A DNA stretch of 64,000 bases from Rheinheimera sp. EpRS3 (GTDB taxonomy: Bacteria > Pseudomonadota > Gammaproteobacteria > Enterobacterales > Alteromonadaceae). Below the pieces are notes generated by a model, which searched no databases, was not told where the DNA came from, and worked only from the letters and a program-made list of their open reading frames with translations. Shown one piece after another: positions 1 through 9,737 of the stretch. The stretch lies in contig NZ_LNQS01000010.1 in NCBI RefSeq assembly GCF_001513785.1, forward strand, positions 310,001 to 374,000, given 5' to 3'. A program made the position numbers and the translations under genes. Position 1 is the first letter of the stretch; every line of letters begins with the position of its first letter.

Positions 1-1
1 G

Positions 2-940
2 CTCAGTTTTTTAATTATCCGCTTTGGCCATAACAAAGCCATTGGCCGCTATTTATGGCAGCTGCAGGGCAGTATGCGACGGGTGGCGCAAGGCGAGTTG
101 CAACACCGGGCTGTGCTGTCTGGCCCGGCCGAGTTTCAGGAAGTCGGCCATGGTTTAAACGCCATGCTAGACAGCATGCAGCAGGCCGAACATCAGCTGC
201 GCCAGCAGCAGCTGCAACAACAACTGCTCACACAGCAATTAAAAGAGCAAGAAAAAATGGCGGTAATAGGCCAGTTGGTAAGTGGCGTAGCGCATGAGCT
301 TGGCGCTCCGCTTACGGTAATTGATGGCCGTGTACAACGCGTACTACGCGAGCACAACGATGAAGACACCGAGCGCCAGTTGCAGGCTGTACGTAATCAG
401 GTATCGCGGTTAAGCACACTGGTGCGCCAATTACAGGCATTTGCCTATACGCCGGTGGCACAACGCCAGCCGCTGTCGGTAGCCGAATTATTACAACAGG
501 CCATTCACAGCCTCAGTTTTGAATTGCAGGCCGAAGATGCACAGCCGCAGTTGCAACAGCCGTGCCCTAAAGTAACCCTGTATGGTGATCCCGGCCGGCT
601 GGAACTGGCGTTGGTGAATTTACTGCGTAATGCAGTGCAGGCGGCAACCAGCAGTGTATCAGTGCAGGTGGAAGTAAATGCCGGCGAGCTGGCCATTAGT
701 GTGCTGGATGATGGCGCGGGTTTACCGCCGCAATTTAGTACCGAGCAGCTGTTATCGCCATTTGTGTCTACCAAAGCGCAGGGCCGTGGCACCGGGCTGG
801 GGCTGGCCATAGTGCAGCAAATTGTGCTGGAGCATGAGGGTAAACTGTTATTGTCGAACCGGCCAGAGGGCGGCTGTTGTGTGCGTATAACCCTGCCGTT
901 ACAGGCAGAAATAGCAGCTAAACCGGAGGCCAACGTATGA
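2..940 (+). CDS. Sensor histidine kinase, C-terminal part (5' end outside window)
   Basis: The frame is open from base 2, so the gene starts upstream of the window and only about 313 residues are visible. A short hydrophobic stretch at the very start is followed by a HAMP-like segment and a Gln-rich coiled coil. The H-box then reads GVAHELGAPL, with the phospho-accepting His encoded at 293-295. Further on are an N-box-like segment (NLLRNAVQAA), DDGAGLP, and the G2 box GTGLGLAIV. This is the usual DHp plus HATPase_c order of a membrane sensor kinase that phosphorylates a partner regulator. The stop overlaps the start of the downstream sigma-54 response regulator by 4 nt, so the two form one two-component operon. 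The signal sensed cannot be told because the sensor domain is missing. Confidence 0.93.
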   Translation, partial: LSFLIIRFGHNKAIGRYLWQLQGSMRRVAQGELQHRAVLSGPAEFQEVGHGLNAMLDSMQQAEHQLRQQQLQQQLLTQQLKEQEKMAVIGQLVSGVAHELGAPLTVIDGRVQRVLREHNDEDTERQLQAVRNQVSRLSTLVRQLQAFAYTPVAQRQPLSVAELLQQAIHSLSFELQAEDAQPQLQQPCPKVTLYGDPGRLELALVNLLRNAVQAATSSVSVQVEVNAGELAISVLDDGAGLPPQFSTEQLLSPFVSTKAQGRGTGLGLAIVQQIVLEHEGKLLLSNRPEGGCCVRITLPLQAEIAAKPEANV

Positions 941-2307
941 AAAACGCCTCACCGTATCGTATCGCAGTAGTAGAGGACGACCCGGCACTGCTGGAGCTGC
1001 TGCAGGAGGAACTAACCAGCCATGGCTATCAGATAGCAGCCTGTGACAGTGCCGAAGCCTTGTTAGCGCAACTGGAAGATTTAACACCCGATCTGGTAAT
1101 AAGCGATATCCGCCTGCCGGGTATTGATGGTATGGCACTGCTGCAGCGCTTACGCCAGCAACCTAAGCCACCGGCATTACTGCTAATCACCGCTTTTGGC
1201 ACCGTGCGTCAGGCCGTGGCAGCCCTAAAACAGGGTGCCGATGACTTTCTTACCAAACCACTGGATTTAGAACATCTGCTGCTGAGTGTTGAGCGCTTAC
1301 TGGCGCATAAAGCGCTGCAACAAGAAGTGCAACAATACCGCCAGAGCAGCCAGCAAGGGCCGGGCGGTATGATCGGCCAAAGCCGTGCTATGCGCCGTTT
1401 ATACCAGCAAACTGAGCGCATAGCCAAAGCGCAGGGCGCTGTATTAATTCTGGGCGAAAGCGGCAGCGGTAAAGAGCTGGTAGCGCAGGCACTACACCAA
1501 CACAGTGATCGCGCCAGCCAGCCCTTTATTGCAGTAAATTGTGCCGGTATTCCGGCCGAGCTGATGGAAAGTGAATTTTTCGGCCACGCTGCCGGGGCCT
1601 ACACCGGTGCGCGTAACAGCCGCGCCGGGCTATTTAAACAGGCTGATGGCGGCACCCTGCTGCTGGACGAAATAGCCGAAATGCCGCTGCTGTTGCAGGC
1701 CAAATTATTGCGCGTACTGCAGGAAGGCCGCATGCGGCCGGTGGGTGGCGATGAAGAAGTAGCGGTTGATGTACGCATTATTGCCGCCACGCATCAGAAT
1801 TTAGAACAGCTGGTTGACGCCAGCCAGTTTCGTGCCGATTTATTCTTCCGGTTGGAAACCTTTACGCTGAATATACCGCCGCTGCGCGAGCGTGCCGACG
1901 ATCTGGAGCTGCTGGCGCAGCATTTTCTGGCACAGTTAAAACAAAAACAACCGGCGAATGTCCACAGTATCAGCAGCGATGCGCTGGACTGCCTGTACCG
2001 TTATCCGTTTCCGGGCAACGTGCGCGAGCTGCAAAATGCACTGGAGCGGGCCTATACCTTCGCCGCCAGCCATGAAATAACCCCCGACGACTTACCCGAG
2101 CGTATTGTCAGCTATCAGGGCAAATCGGCGGTGCCGCAGCAAGCCAGCGACACCAGTTGGCCCAGCCTGCAGCAGGTGCAGCACAACTATATGCGCCAGG
2201 TATTACAACATACCAATGGCAATAAGCAGCAGGCGGCCGAAATGCTCGGCATTACCCGCCGTACGCTTTACCGCTGGCTGGAAGAACAACAGGCCGGGCA
2301 ACAATGA
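937..2307 (+). CDS. Sigma-54-dependent response regulator, NtrC family
   Basis: 456 residues in the classical order. The receiver domain (about 1-120) has the phospho-Asp in DLVISDIRLPG. The AAA+ sigma-54 interaction domain (about 145-380) has Walker A GESGSGKE and the sigma-54 contact loop as GAYTGA, a conservative variant of GAFTGA. The C-terminal Fis-type helix-turn-helix reads NKQQAAEMLGITRRTLYRWL. It should activate sigma-54 promoters after phosphorylation by the kinase encoded immediately upstream, with which it overlaps by 4 nt. It also overlaps the following P-loop kinase gene by 4 nt. Target genes are unknown; no sigma-54 promoter was identified nearby. Confidence 0.95.
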   Translation: MKNASPYRIAVVEDDPALLELLQEELTSHGYQIAACDSAEALLAQLEDLTPDLVISDIRLPGIDGMALLQRLRQQPKPPALLLITAFGTVRQAVAALKQGADDFLTKPLDLEHLLLSVERLLAHKALQQEVQQYRQSSQQGPGGMIGQSRAMRRLYQQTERIAKAQGAVLILGESGSGKELVAQALHQHSDRASQPFIAVNCAGIPAELMESEFFGHAAGAYTGARNSRAGLFKQADGGTLLLDEIAEMPLLLQAKLLRVLQEGRMRPVGGDEEVAVDVRIIAATHQNLEQLVDASQFRADLFFRLETFTLNIPPLRERADDLELLAQHFLAQLKQKQPANVHSISSDALDCLYRYPFPGNVRELQNALERAYTFAASHEITPDDLPERIVSYQGKSAVPQQASDTSWPSLQQVQHNYMRQVLQHTNGNKQQAAEMLGITRRTLYRWLEEQQAGQQ

Positions 2308-3131
2308 GCCAACTTAACGCACTGTTCCAACATCTGCAGCTTAATGCAGATGCCGAGCAGGCTTACCGGCAAATGCTGCAGCAACTATTCAGCGCACTGC
2401 AGAATCTGCCGCGTCCGGTGATTATTGGCATCAGCGGTGCTCAGGGTAGCGGCAAAAGTACGCTGGCTACTATGCTGGCACAGATGTTTAATACAACAGG
2501 TTGCAGCGCTGCCGCCGTATCGCTGGACGATTACTACCTGAGCAAAGCACAGCGCCGGCAACTGGCAGAAAATGTACACCCCCTGCTGGTACAGCGCGGT
2601 GTACCGGGTACGCACAATATTGCGCAGGCACTGGCCGATGCCAGAGCGGTGCTGGCCGGCGAGCCGGTAGCATTGCCGCAATTTGATAAAGCCCTGGATG
2701 AACCGGCTGCCGCCTTACCGGCACAAACGCTGGATATTCTTATTGTCGAAGGCTGGTGTCTGGGCGTACCGGCGCAAACCGAAGCAAAACTGGCTACACC
2801 GGTTAATGAGCTGGAAGCACATGAGGATAGCAGCGGCCGCTGGCGCCGTTATGTCAATACACAACTGCTGGGGCCTTATACAGAGTATTGGCGCTTAATG
2901 ACACCACTGATTTGGCTACAGGCACCCAACTGGGATTGCGTATGCCGCTGGCGCGCTAAGCAAGAGCAACAGCTGTGGCAAAGCCGTGGTAAAGGCATGG
3001 CAGAAGCCGAACTGGCACGGTTTATGTTGCCGTTTCAGCGCTTAACGCAAGCCAGCTGGCAACAGCTACCCACCACTGCCGATCACATTATCCGCTTAGA
3101 TCAACAGCAATTGCCTTTGTTGGCGGTGTAA
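2304..3131 (+). CDS. P-loop kinase of the D-glycerate 3-kinase / uridine-kinase-like family
   Basis: 275 residues. A P-loop reads GISGAQGSGKST (about 42-53), followed by SLDDYYLS, RGVPGTHN, LPQFDKALDEPA, and a Walker B-like strand ILIVEGWCLG. The PVNELEAHEDSSGRWRRYVN segment is typical of the bacterial and plant-type glycerate 3-kinase group (also annotated as YggC-like kinases). Such enzymes phosphorylate a small metabolite from ATP; D-glycerate is the best guess but is not proven by sequence. The gene starts inside the end of the response regulator, so it is translationally coupled to the two-component system. Confidence 0.8.
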   Translation: MSQLNALFQHLQLNADAEQAYRQMLQQLFSALQNLPRPVIIGISGAQGSGKSTLATMLAQMFNTTGCSAAAVSLDDYYLSKAQRRQLAENVHPLLVQRGVPGTHNIAQALADARAVLAGEPVALPQFDKALDEPAAALPAQTLDILIVEGWCLGVPAQTEAKLATPVNELEAHEDSSGRWRRYVNTQLLGPYTEYWRLMTPLIWLQAPNWDCVCRWRAKQEQQLWQSRGKGMAEAELARFMLPFQRLTQASWQQLPTTADHIIRLDQQQLPLLAV

Positions 3132-3198
3132 AAACCGGCAGATTATTGTTGTTTTAGCTTAGACACCAGAAGTTGACTGTCATATGGTTATTGCTTGG

Positions 3199-5301
3199 CT
3201 ATTCTATAATATCTTTTCTCGGTTGCAGTTGAATAACTCTGTCAACCGATGCGATAGTTTCTGGCCGATGTGCAATTACAACACGTGTAATATTAAGTTG
3301 TTGAATCGCTTTGCTTACATAAGATTCGGTTTTGGTATCCAGATGACTGGTTGCTTCATCCAAAAATAAGATGCGGGGTTTGCGGTATAAAGCTCTGGCA
3401 AGCAATACACGCTGCTTCTGTCCGCCGGATAATGCGGAGCCCATATCTCCAATCAGGCTATTGTACCCCATCGGCATTTGCATGATGTCACTATGAACTG
3501 CTGCCATTTTTGCGCATTCCTCTACCCAGGCCATGTCGATATTGTCTTCAAAGAAGCCAATGTTATCCCGAATACTGCCTGACAGAAGCTGATCATCCTG
3601 CATAACGGCCGCTACCTGGCGTCTATAGTTGCTTATCCCCATTTGATCCAACGAAATATTATCAATCAGAATGCTGCCACTGGCGGGCTGCAATAAAGCC
3701 AACATTACTTTCATCAAGGTTGTTTTTCCACAACCAGAAGGGCCTACCAGAGCAACAGACTCTCCTGATTTTATACTGATATTAATATCCTGCAGCACAG
3801 GGCGGGTAACGTCGCTGTAAGAAAAAGAGATGTTTTTTAACTCTATCTGGCCCTCGATCTGGTGTTGTCTTTCCTGCGGGGGATGCACCTGCTCTTTGGC
3901 CGACAGTGCTATATCGCCGATACGTTCGAAATGCAGGCTTAACATACGAAACTGAATCAACTTATCGATCAGCCGGGCCATGCGATCCATAAATTGGGTT
4001 TTATACGCCATAAAGGCAAATAACATACCGGTACTAAAACCACCTTCAAGCACTAAACGGGCAGCCAGATAAACCACCAGGATATTTTCCAGCCCAAATA
4101 ACAGGCGGTTCACTGCCTGATAAGAAATATTGAAGATGCCAAGATTAATAGATTTATTGGTGAAGTTAATATAGTGGTTTTGCCAGAGTCCTTCCCGTTT
4201 GGCTTCTGAGCCAAATAGCTTAATAGTCTGCATTGCTCTGACAGTTTCCATAAAATTAGATTGCTCGTTGGCCCGTGCCAGAATTTCCTGCTCGGATACC
4301 ATACGCAATGAGCGGTACATGGCTAAACGAAATAAAGCATAGGAGAGTACAGCGACCACCACCACGGCGGTGAGAGAAGGGCTGTAAACCAGAATCACCA
4401 CCAAAATTGCGGAGGCCATCAAGCCGTCGATTAGTGTTTCAATAACTCCTGTTGTTAATAGCTCACGCACTTGCTGCAGTGAGCCAAAGCGGGAAACAAC
4501 GTCACCCATATGCCGTTTTTCAAAATAGTTGAGTGGCAAACGGATCAGGTGATGAAACAGGTTTCCTGCCATCTGTATGCTGAGCTGGCTGCCAAAATGC
4601 AACAATACAAAACTGCGGGCAATATTTGTGGCTATTTCAAACAGCAACACCATGCTAAAGCCAATAGCCAACACCAGCAATAAGCTTGTATCGCGGGTAA
4701 GAATGACGTCATCAATGACCAGCTGCATATAATAAGGTGCAATTAAGGTGAACACCTGTAGCAGAATAGAAAAAACAAAGAGCAATGTTAGTGAGCGTTT
4801 AAGGCCGGTAATTTTAGACCAGAAATTAGATAAGCCAAGCCTGGATTGGCCTTCTTTCAAGGAGAAATTATTAGTAGGGATCAGCTCAAGCGCAATACCG
4901 GTGAAATGCTTCGCTACTTCAGACATAGGCATCTTACAGAAGCCGGTTGCCGGATCGTGGATATGGCACATATCGCCACTAACTTTCTTTAAAACAACAA
5001 AGTGGTTTAAATCCCAGTGCAAAATGCATGGTGTTTTTAATGACGGCAAGCCTTCCATTTCTATGCGTAACGGCCTTGCTGAAAGCTCCAACCTCTCAGC
5101 AAAATTCATTAAATCCAGCAGAGTGCAGCCCTCAATAGACAACGAGAATTTGTGTCTAAGTTCATTCAAACTGGTGTGATACCCATGATACCCAGCCACC
5201 ATTGCCATACAAACAAGACCACATTCAGCAGCTTCTGTCTGATAAATTACTGGTAGTGAATTCTTATGCCAAAATGTTAACTTCTGCACAGCTGCCTGCA
5301 T
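3199..5301 (-). CDS. Peptidase-containing ABC exporter (C39 / LanT-type)
   Basis: 700 residues with three parts. The N-terminal C39 peptidase (about 1-130) has Cys27 in QTEAAECGLV, His100 in DLNHFVVLKK and Asp116 in HIHDPATG. A six-helix transmembrane domain covers about 165-440. The nucleotide-binding domain (about 485-700) has Walker A GPSGCGKTT, signature LSGGQKQR, and Walker B ILFLDEATSHLD. Proteins of this class cut double-Gly leaders and export the released peptide. Here the substrates are almost certainly the two precursors at 11.1-11.5 kb, whose leaders end in a Gly run. The start overlaps the HlyD stop by 1 nt (TAATG). It is the last gene of the cluster; no TolC-type outer-membrane gene follows. 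Confidence 0.95.
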   Translation of the reverse strand: MQAAVQKLTFWHKNSLPVIYQTEAAECGLVCMAMVAGYHGYHTSLNELRHKFSLSIEGCTLLDLMNFAERLELSARPLRIEMEGLPSLKTPCILHWDLNHFVVLKKVSGDMCHIHDPATGFCKMPMSEVAKHFTGIALELIPTNNFSLKEGQSRLGLSNFWSKITGLKRSLTLLFVFSILLQVFTLIAPYYMQLVIDDVILTRDTSLLLVLAIGFSMVLLFEIATNIARSFVLLHFGSQLSIQMAGNLFHHLIRLPLNYFEKRHMGDVVSRFGSLQQVRELLTTGVIETLIDGLMASAILVVILVYSPSLTAVVVVAVLSYALFRLAMYRSLRMVSEQEILARANEQSNFMETVRAMQTIKLFGSEAKREGLWQNHYINFTNKSINLGIFNISYQAVNRLLFGLENILVVYLAARLVLEGGFSTGMLFAFMAYKTQFMDRMARLIDKLIQFRMLSLHFERIGDIALSAKEQVHPPQERQHQIEGQIELKNISFSYSDVTRPVLQDINISIKSGESVALVGPSGCGKTTLMKVMLALLQPASGSILIDNISLDQMGISNYRRQVAAVMQDDQLLSGSIRDNIGFFEDNIDMAWVEECAKMAAVHSDIMQMPMGYNSLIGDMGSALSGGQKQRVLLARALYRKPRILFLDEATSHLDTKTESYVSKAIQQLNITRVVIAHRPETIASVDRVIQLQPRKDIIE

Positions 5302-6542
5302 TACAAACGTCCTTTCAGGCTGAAAATAGGATCAAATAACCACCGTATAAGGCTGCGGTGCTCTGTCACTATATCAGCATCCAGAGCCATGCCTGATCGC
5401 AGAGAAAGCTCACGGTTGTAGGCATAAATAAATTGTTGCTGTAAGCCTATGCGCACCCGGTAAGCCGGCTCTTCCAGAGTTAGTCCGGGCACTTCATCAG
5501 GCATAATCACAGTACGACTAATCTCTAATACCTTGCCTTCGTGCACCCCAAAGCGTTCATAAGGAAATGCGTGAAAACGAATACGGGCGTGTTGCCCACT
5601 TTCAATAAATGCGATAGCCCGGGTGGGCACATAAACAACGGCTTCTAACTGCGTATCGTCAGGTAAAATGCTCAATGCCACACTGCCTGCAGCTAAGTAC
5701 TGGCCAGGCTTTATCAGAATACCCGTTACCGTTCCGGCTACAGGTGCTGTAATTAATGTTGATTGCTCATGTTGCAGGCGCGTAAGCTGATTACGGAGTT
5801 CAGAAATCTGATTATCCAGTTGGCCCTGAGACGCATTGAAATCTAATGGTTGCTGTTGCTGTTCACTAAGCTGTTGTTGTAGTTGTTCTTCCAGAACCAA
5901 TTGCTGATTGATTAGCGTCTGCTCCTGCTGTTGTAACGACAGCAGAGTATCTTGCTGCCGGCTTAATTCAATATTGGAAATATACCCTGTGCCGGAAAGC
6001 TGGGAGATCTGGCTTACCAGATAATCATTTAACTCCAGCCGCTTCATGAAGGTTGCATGCTGAGTTTGTAGTTGTTCCTGCTGTTTCTTCAGGTTGGCTA
6101 TCCGTGCTGCTATTTCTTTTAAGCGCAGTTGATACTTTTGTTCTTCCTGTAATTTCTGGCGCTGTAAATTAGCCAGGATAATGTCCAGCTCTTTGCCTAG
6201 CGCTGCATTTAGCTCGGTCTGCTCGGCTAAATAGCGGTTCATTGTCAGTTGCAGCAATGCTTGCCCGGCCTCAACACGCTCCCCCTCTGCAATAAGAAAT
6301 TGTTGCACAGTACCGGACTGGTTGGTTTGTACCCGTATTATTCCTTGTTCCGGCTGTAATATGCCAAAGACCACTTCTTTTCGTTTATAACTGCCTGTAA
6401 TCAAAAACAGCAGGCTAGCAATCAGAATAAAGCTGATTAACACCGCCAGTAACGTAAACGTTGGAGGTTGGGTTAAATTGACTTCTCCCTGAAGGCGGGA
6501 CTGTCTGACATCTAAAACCTGCTGACGAAAAAGTGATTTCAT
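5301..6542 (-). CDS. HlyD-family periplasmic adaptor of the peptide exporter
   Basis: 413 residues: a short cytoplasmic N-terminus, one transmembrane helix (about residues 30-52), a lipoyl/barrel half, a long Gln-rich coiled-coil hairpin (about 105-235), then the second barrel half (ITAPVAGTVTGILIKPGQYL). This is a membrane-fusion protein that bridges an inner-membrane ABC exporter to an outer-membrane channel. It lies between the dehydratase and the C39 exporter and shares a TAATG overlap with the latter. An adaptor indicates export across two membranes, as expected in a Gram-negative host and unlike Firmicute lantibiotic clusters. The outer-membrane partner must be encoded elsewhere. Confidence 0.93.
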   Translation of the reverse strand: MKSLFRQQVLDVRQSRLQGEVNLTQPPTFTLLAVLISFILIASLLFLITGSYKRKEVVFGILQPEQGIIRVQTNQSGTVQQFLIAEGERVEAGQALLQLTMNRYLAEQTELNAALGKELDIILANLQRQKLQEEQKYQLRLKEIAARIANLKKQQEQLQTQHATFMKRLELNDYLVSQISQLSGTGYISNIELSRQQDTLLSLQQQEQTLINQQLVLEEQLQQQLSEQQQQPLDFNASQGQLDNQISELRNQLTRLQHEQSTLITAPVAGTVTGILIKPGQYLAAGSVALSILPDDTQLEAVVYVPTRAIAFIESGQHARIRFHAFPYERFGVHEGKVLEISRTVIMPDEVPGLTLEEPAYRVRIGLQQQFIYAYNRELSLRSGMALDADIVTEHRSLIRWLFDPIFSLKGRL

Positions 6543-6578
6543 GTATGCATGGGCCCGGAATATTGACTCAACTGTAAT

Positions 6579-9500
6579 TTATTTGTGTTTCGAGCCCTCT
6601 GAAAGATAACGCCTTCTTAAGAAATCGTAAACAACAAACTCCTGCTCACGACCATAAGCTTTGAAAATACGGTTGTTCAACATATGTAGCAATGACGCCA
6701 CTAGTGTGTCCAGGCTGCAGGTAAGGCTATCAGTCTGCTGCAGTTGTATTAATTGCTGTGCAATAGGCTCTAGTGTCTGCAAGTAGCGTTGGCGCAGTTC
6801 TGACAGCGGTTTTGTTGTCTGGGTATGGTTACTGTCAGGCTGGTTAGCAGAAAAGTCTTGCCTGATATAATCAGCCTGCTCACGGTACTTTTTCCCCAAT
6901 TGATTGCGTAGATGAGTATGTTCCTGAAATTCTTGCCCGAACTTATGCCGTAGTTCACTTATCAACTTTAGTTTTTCAGGAAGACTGTAGCCAAAGGCGT
7001 CCTGTAACGCATCTGATAGCTGTAATGCCAGACGCCATCTTATGGATTCACCATACCCGGTAATTAATTCAAGGCCCTGTAATATGATATCGCTGTCGAC
7101 CCTAAAAATATTTTCAGCAAATACAATACCTTGCTCGCCACCATAGCGCTCAACCTCCCGCTCATAAGTGAAAAGCTCTAAGCGATGCAATTTATTACTG
7201 TTTAACCATGGTGCTAAACGTTGTTGCAACTGGGGGAGTAGCTGACTGTAAAGTTGCTGAGGATTGCCATAAAACCGCAGGCGAATATGCCAGTCGGGAT
7301 CCGCGTACCGTATAAAAAACCACTGTTCGAAGCTTTGCTGTGCGTACATCGTTTCAATTAATGGTTTTATATCTTCCAGCAAGATTTGTTCAACAGTGCT
7401 GTTAGCAGCATATAATTTAATACTCAGCCACTTTGAACCAGGCTGAAAGCGCCGAACTGTGGTGGAATTAATTTGTGCTTGTGGGTTCTCGTGTAGTACC
7501 TGCTCCGGAACTGCGGCATTATTAACTAGCGGTACAATAATTTCATGAGCAAAAGAGCCGTCGTCATTGCTGACATAGCTCTGATACTGCATTAGCAATG
7601 ATTCTTTTAACAAAATATATTTTTGGTGCTGGGTTTCAGATAACAGCAGATTTACCATAAACGGATTGTGCAAATCTAAGGTAAGAACATTGTCTGCAAC
7701 GGCATAACAGACATAACGTTTAATCTTATATCTGTCACAGAGTTTTGCCCATGCTTCAGCCTGCCACTCTTTATTCTGTATTAACGCCACCAGCATTTCG
7801 CGTTCAATCCGCCAGTGGGTTTCATGCAGGATAACGTTATCAAGCTGTATGCGGGGCACATATTCCATCTGGTTGAAGGATGCTGGCATGACAAAATGCG
7901 GTAATTCAGCTTGTTGATGTTGAAGCATGCAAAGAAAGCGGTAAATGCCAAGAGCATGGGAAGAGTAGTTATGTGCCGAGGTAAGACGGGGAATAATTTG
8001 TTTATTCAGCCTTTTAGACCAGAGTTTTACCTTGCCGGCTTCGATAAATACATAAAGATCGCTGACAGCGATCTGTTTGCTCTCGTCCAGTGTGGTATCA
8101 GCCAGAAATACAATTTCATAATCACGTAATGATGGTCTTGAGATCACATTACCCGGGCGCCCGTCTGGCATATGTACTACTTCGGCAAATATGGCCTCCG
8201 GTGACAGGCTTTCTTCTTTTTTCAGGTATTGCCTTACCTGATTAAGTAACTGCTCATCAAGATGACAAAAGCGCCCCAGCATATTGGCTCCTGATGGCCC
8301 TGACAGGCCATGCAGATGAATCAACAGCTGATTGTTTTCGTCCTGATACAGCGAAATATTCACTGCAAATGAGGCCGGCAGCTGTTTTAACATGATGTTT
8401 TTATCACGGTCTTTTAGTAGATCTTCAGATTTCAACTCCAGGGTGGAAGTGTTGTTTTTTAGTGGCACTTCCCGTAAAAAAAGCTGCTCAAACTTGCTGA
8501 TATGATGATTATTGCCGGCATCACGTGATGAAGTAATATTTAACCCGGCTAATAATGGTGATTCATAGCCTGTATCTGATGAAAAAGAAACACCTGCTTC
8601 GTCATCTAGCACCTGTAGCAGAGATACAAACTGGCCTTCAAAACGCTGATTAAATTGCCGGATAAAAGTATCAAAATGTCCTGTCTTATCAGAAGCTGTG
8701 GTTTTTAATGCCAGAATTGTTTGCTGTAGAGTATTTAAAAGAGAGGTACTGATATTGGCGTGCTCCATCGTTCGCCAGGTATCGCTCTGAAACAATTTAT
8801 TTTCGGACACCTTATAGGGCAGAGCCTTCAGTGTTTGGTACATCGCCCGATATTCATCTGGGGTGCAGGTGTTGAGGCGATCATGGTTCTGCAGTTCAGC
8901 CAGTATTTGCTCCAACACACTAGCTGTCTGCTGTGCTCCGGCCAGTTTCACAGAGGTAACAAATGACTCTCCCGTATTGCCGGATGTCAGGGGGAGTTTA
9001 AGCTCGGGAATAAGCACTTGTTCCTGAAACAGTTGTTGCAGGTAATGTTCAATATCCGTGATATCCGCCTCAGGGTATCGCTCTGAGAATGCCTGCACCA
9101 GCTGAGTTTTCGTTCTGCCCTTTAAAGCCAGTGCGAGCACAGCGTCAAGATATTCATCCTGTTCAGCGGCACTGAGCCGATACTGCCGTTTATCTGCAGA
9201 CTGATAAGGTTCGATATAGTGGTAAGTGTGGCCCAGCAAATAGAGTGTTGCGTTAGGTTTGTAATAACACTGTGCTATTTCGGCAGGGTTCTGTGCCAAC
9301 TCTTGCTGGATAGTGCCCAGATAAAACATATCCAGTCGGGTTTTACGACGTTCAACAGCCAGTGAAGCAGGTTTAAGCACAGTGTTTTCATTAAAACTGC
9401 CTGAAGCTACCCCGGCAAATAAACCAAAAGGTGTTGCTCTGCACCCCATACGTATAAGGTACTTAAGCAACGCATAAGTGACTTTTATGCCTGATTTACT

Positions 9501-9710
9501 GTCGGGTTTAGCCTGCCAGAGTTCTAAACGTTCCAGCAGTGAAGGGCTTGCCAGATAAAGCGCTTCTTTTACTCCGGGTGATGCCAGCCAACCGGACAAA
9601 TAATCCTGTAATTCTGCTTCATTAACAGGGAGAGCTTTAACGATTCTGCAGCTAAGCCGCGGAATACGGATAACAAAAAAATCGGCTTCTAATTTTGCAG
9701 TACTGGCCAT
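6579..9710 (-). CDS. Class I lanthipeptide dehydratase LanB (full length)
   Basis: 1043 residues. The large N-terminal part (about 10-700) matches the lantibiotic dehydratase glutamylation domain (e.g. GCRATPFGLFAGVASG, a hallmark of LanB N-termini). The C-terminal region (about 745-1035, from KWLSIKLYA through FFIRYADPDWHIRLRF) matches the SpaB_C / thiopeptide-type elimination domain. Having both domains in one chain is the canonical LanB that uses glutamyl-tRNA to dehydrate Ser and Thr in a leader-bearing precursor. Split LanBs, as in thiopeptides, are not the case here. An AGGTG ribosome site precedes the ATG. The LanC gene ends 27 nt upstream, so the two are co-transcribed. Confidence 0.95.
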   Translation of the reverse strand: MASTAKLEADFFVIRIPRLSCRIVKALPVNEAELQDYLSGWLASPGVKEALYLASPSLLERLELWQAKPDSKSGIKVTYALLKYLIRMGCRATPFGLFAGVASGSFNENTVLKPASLAVERRKTRLDMFYLGTIQQELAQNPAEIAQCYYKPNATLYLLGHTYHYIEPYQSADKRQYRLSAAEQDEYLDAVLALALKGRTKTQLVQAFSERYPEADITDIEHYLQQLFQEQVLIPELKLPLTSGNTGESFVTSVKLAGAQQTASVLEQILAELQNHDRLNTCTPDEYRAMYQTLKALPYKVSENKLFQSDTWRTMEHANISTSLLNTLQQTILALKTTASDKTGHFDTFIRQFNQRFEGQFVSLLQVLDDEAGVSFSSDTGYESPLLAGLNITSSRDAGNNHHISKFEQLFLREVPLKNNTSTLELKSEDLLKDRDKNIMLKQLPASFAVNISLYQDENNQLLIHLHGLSGPSGANMLGRFCHLDEQLLNQVRQYLKKEESLSPEAIFAEVVHMPDGRPGNVISRPSLRDYEIVFLADTTLDESKQIAVSDLYVFIEAGKVKLWSKRLNKQIIPRLTSAHNYSSHALGIYRFLCMLQHQQAELPHFVMPASFNQMEYVPRIQLDNVILHETHWRIEREMLVALIQNKEWQAEAWAKLCDRYKIKRYVCYAVADNVLTLDLHNPFMVNLLLSETQHQKYILLKESLLMQYQSYVSNDDGSFAHEIIVPLVNNAAVPEQVLHENPQAQINSTTVRRFQPGSKWLSIKLYAANSTVEQILLEDIKPLIETMYAQQSFEQWFFIRYADPDWHIRLRFYGNPQQLYSQLLPQLQQRLAPWLNSNKLHRLELFTYEREVERYGGEQGIVFAENIFRVDSDIILQGLELITGYGESIRWRLALQLSDALQDAFGYSLPEKLKLISELRHKFGQEFQEHTHLRNQLGKKYREQADYIRQDFSANQPDSNHTQTTKPLSELRQRYLQTLEPIAQQLIQLQQTDSLTCSLDTLVASLLHMLNNRIFKAYGREQEFVVYDFLRRRYLSEGSKHK

Positions 9711-9737
9711 TAAACACCTGTATTTCTATTATTTTAT

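Noticed and set aside
505..933. Minus-strand open frame opposite the histidine kinase
   Set aside because: It is the complement of a well-supported kinase domain with clear motifs; no homology or start signal of its own.
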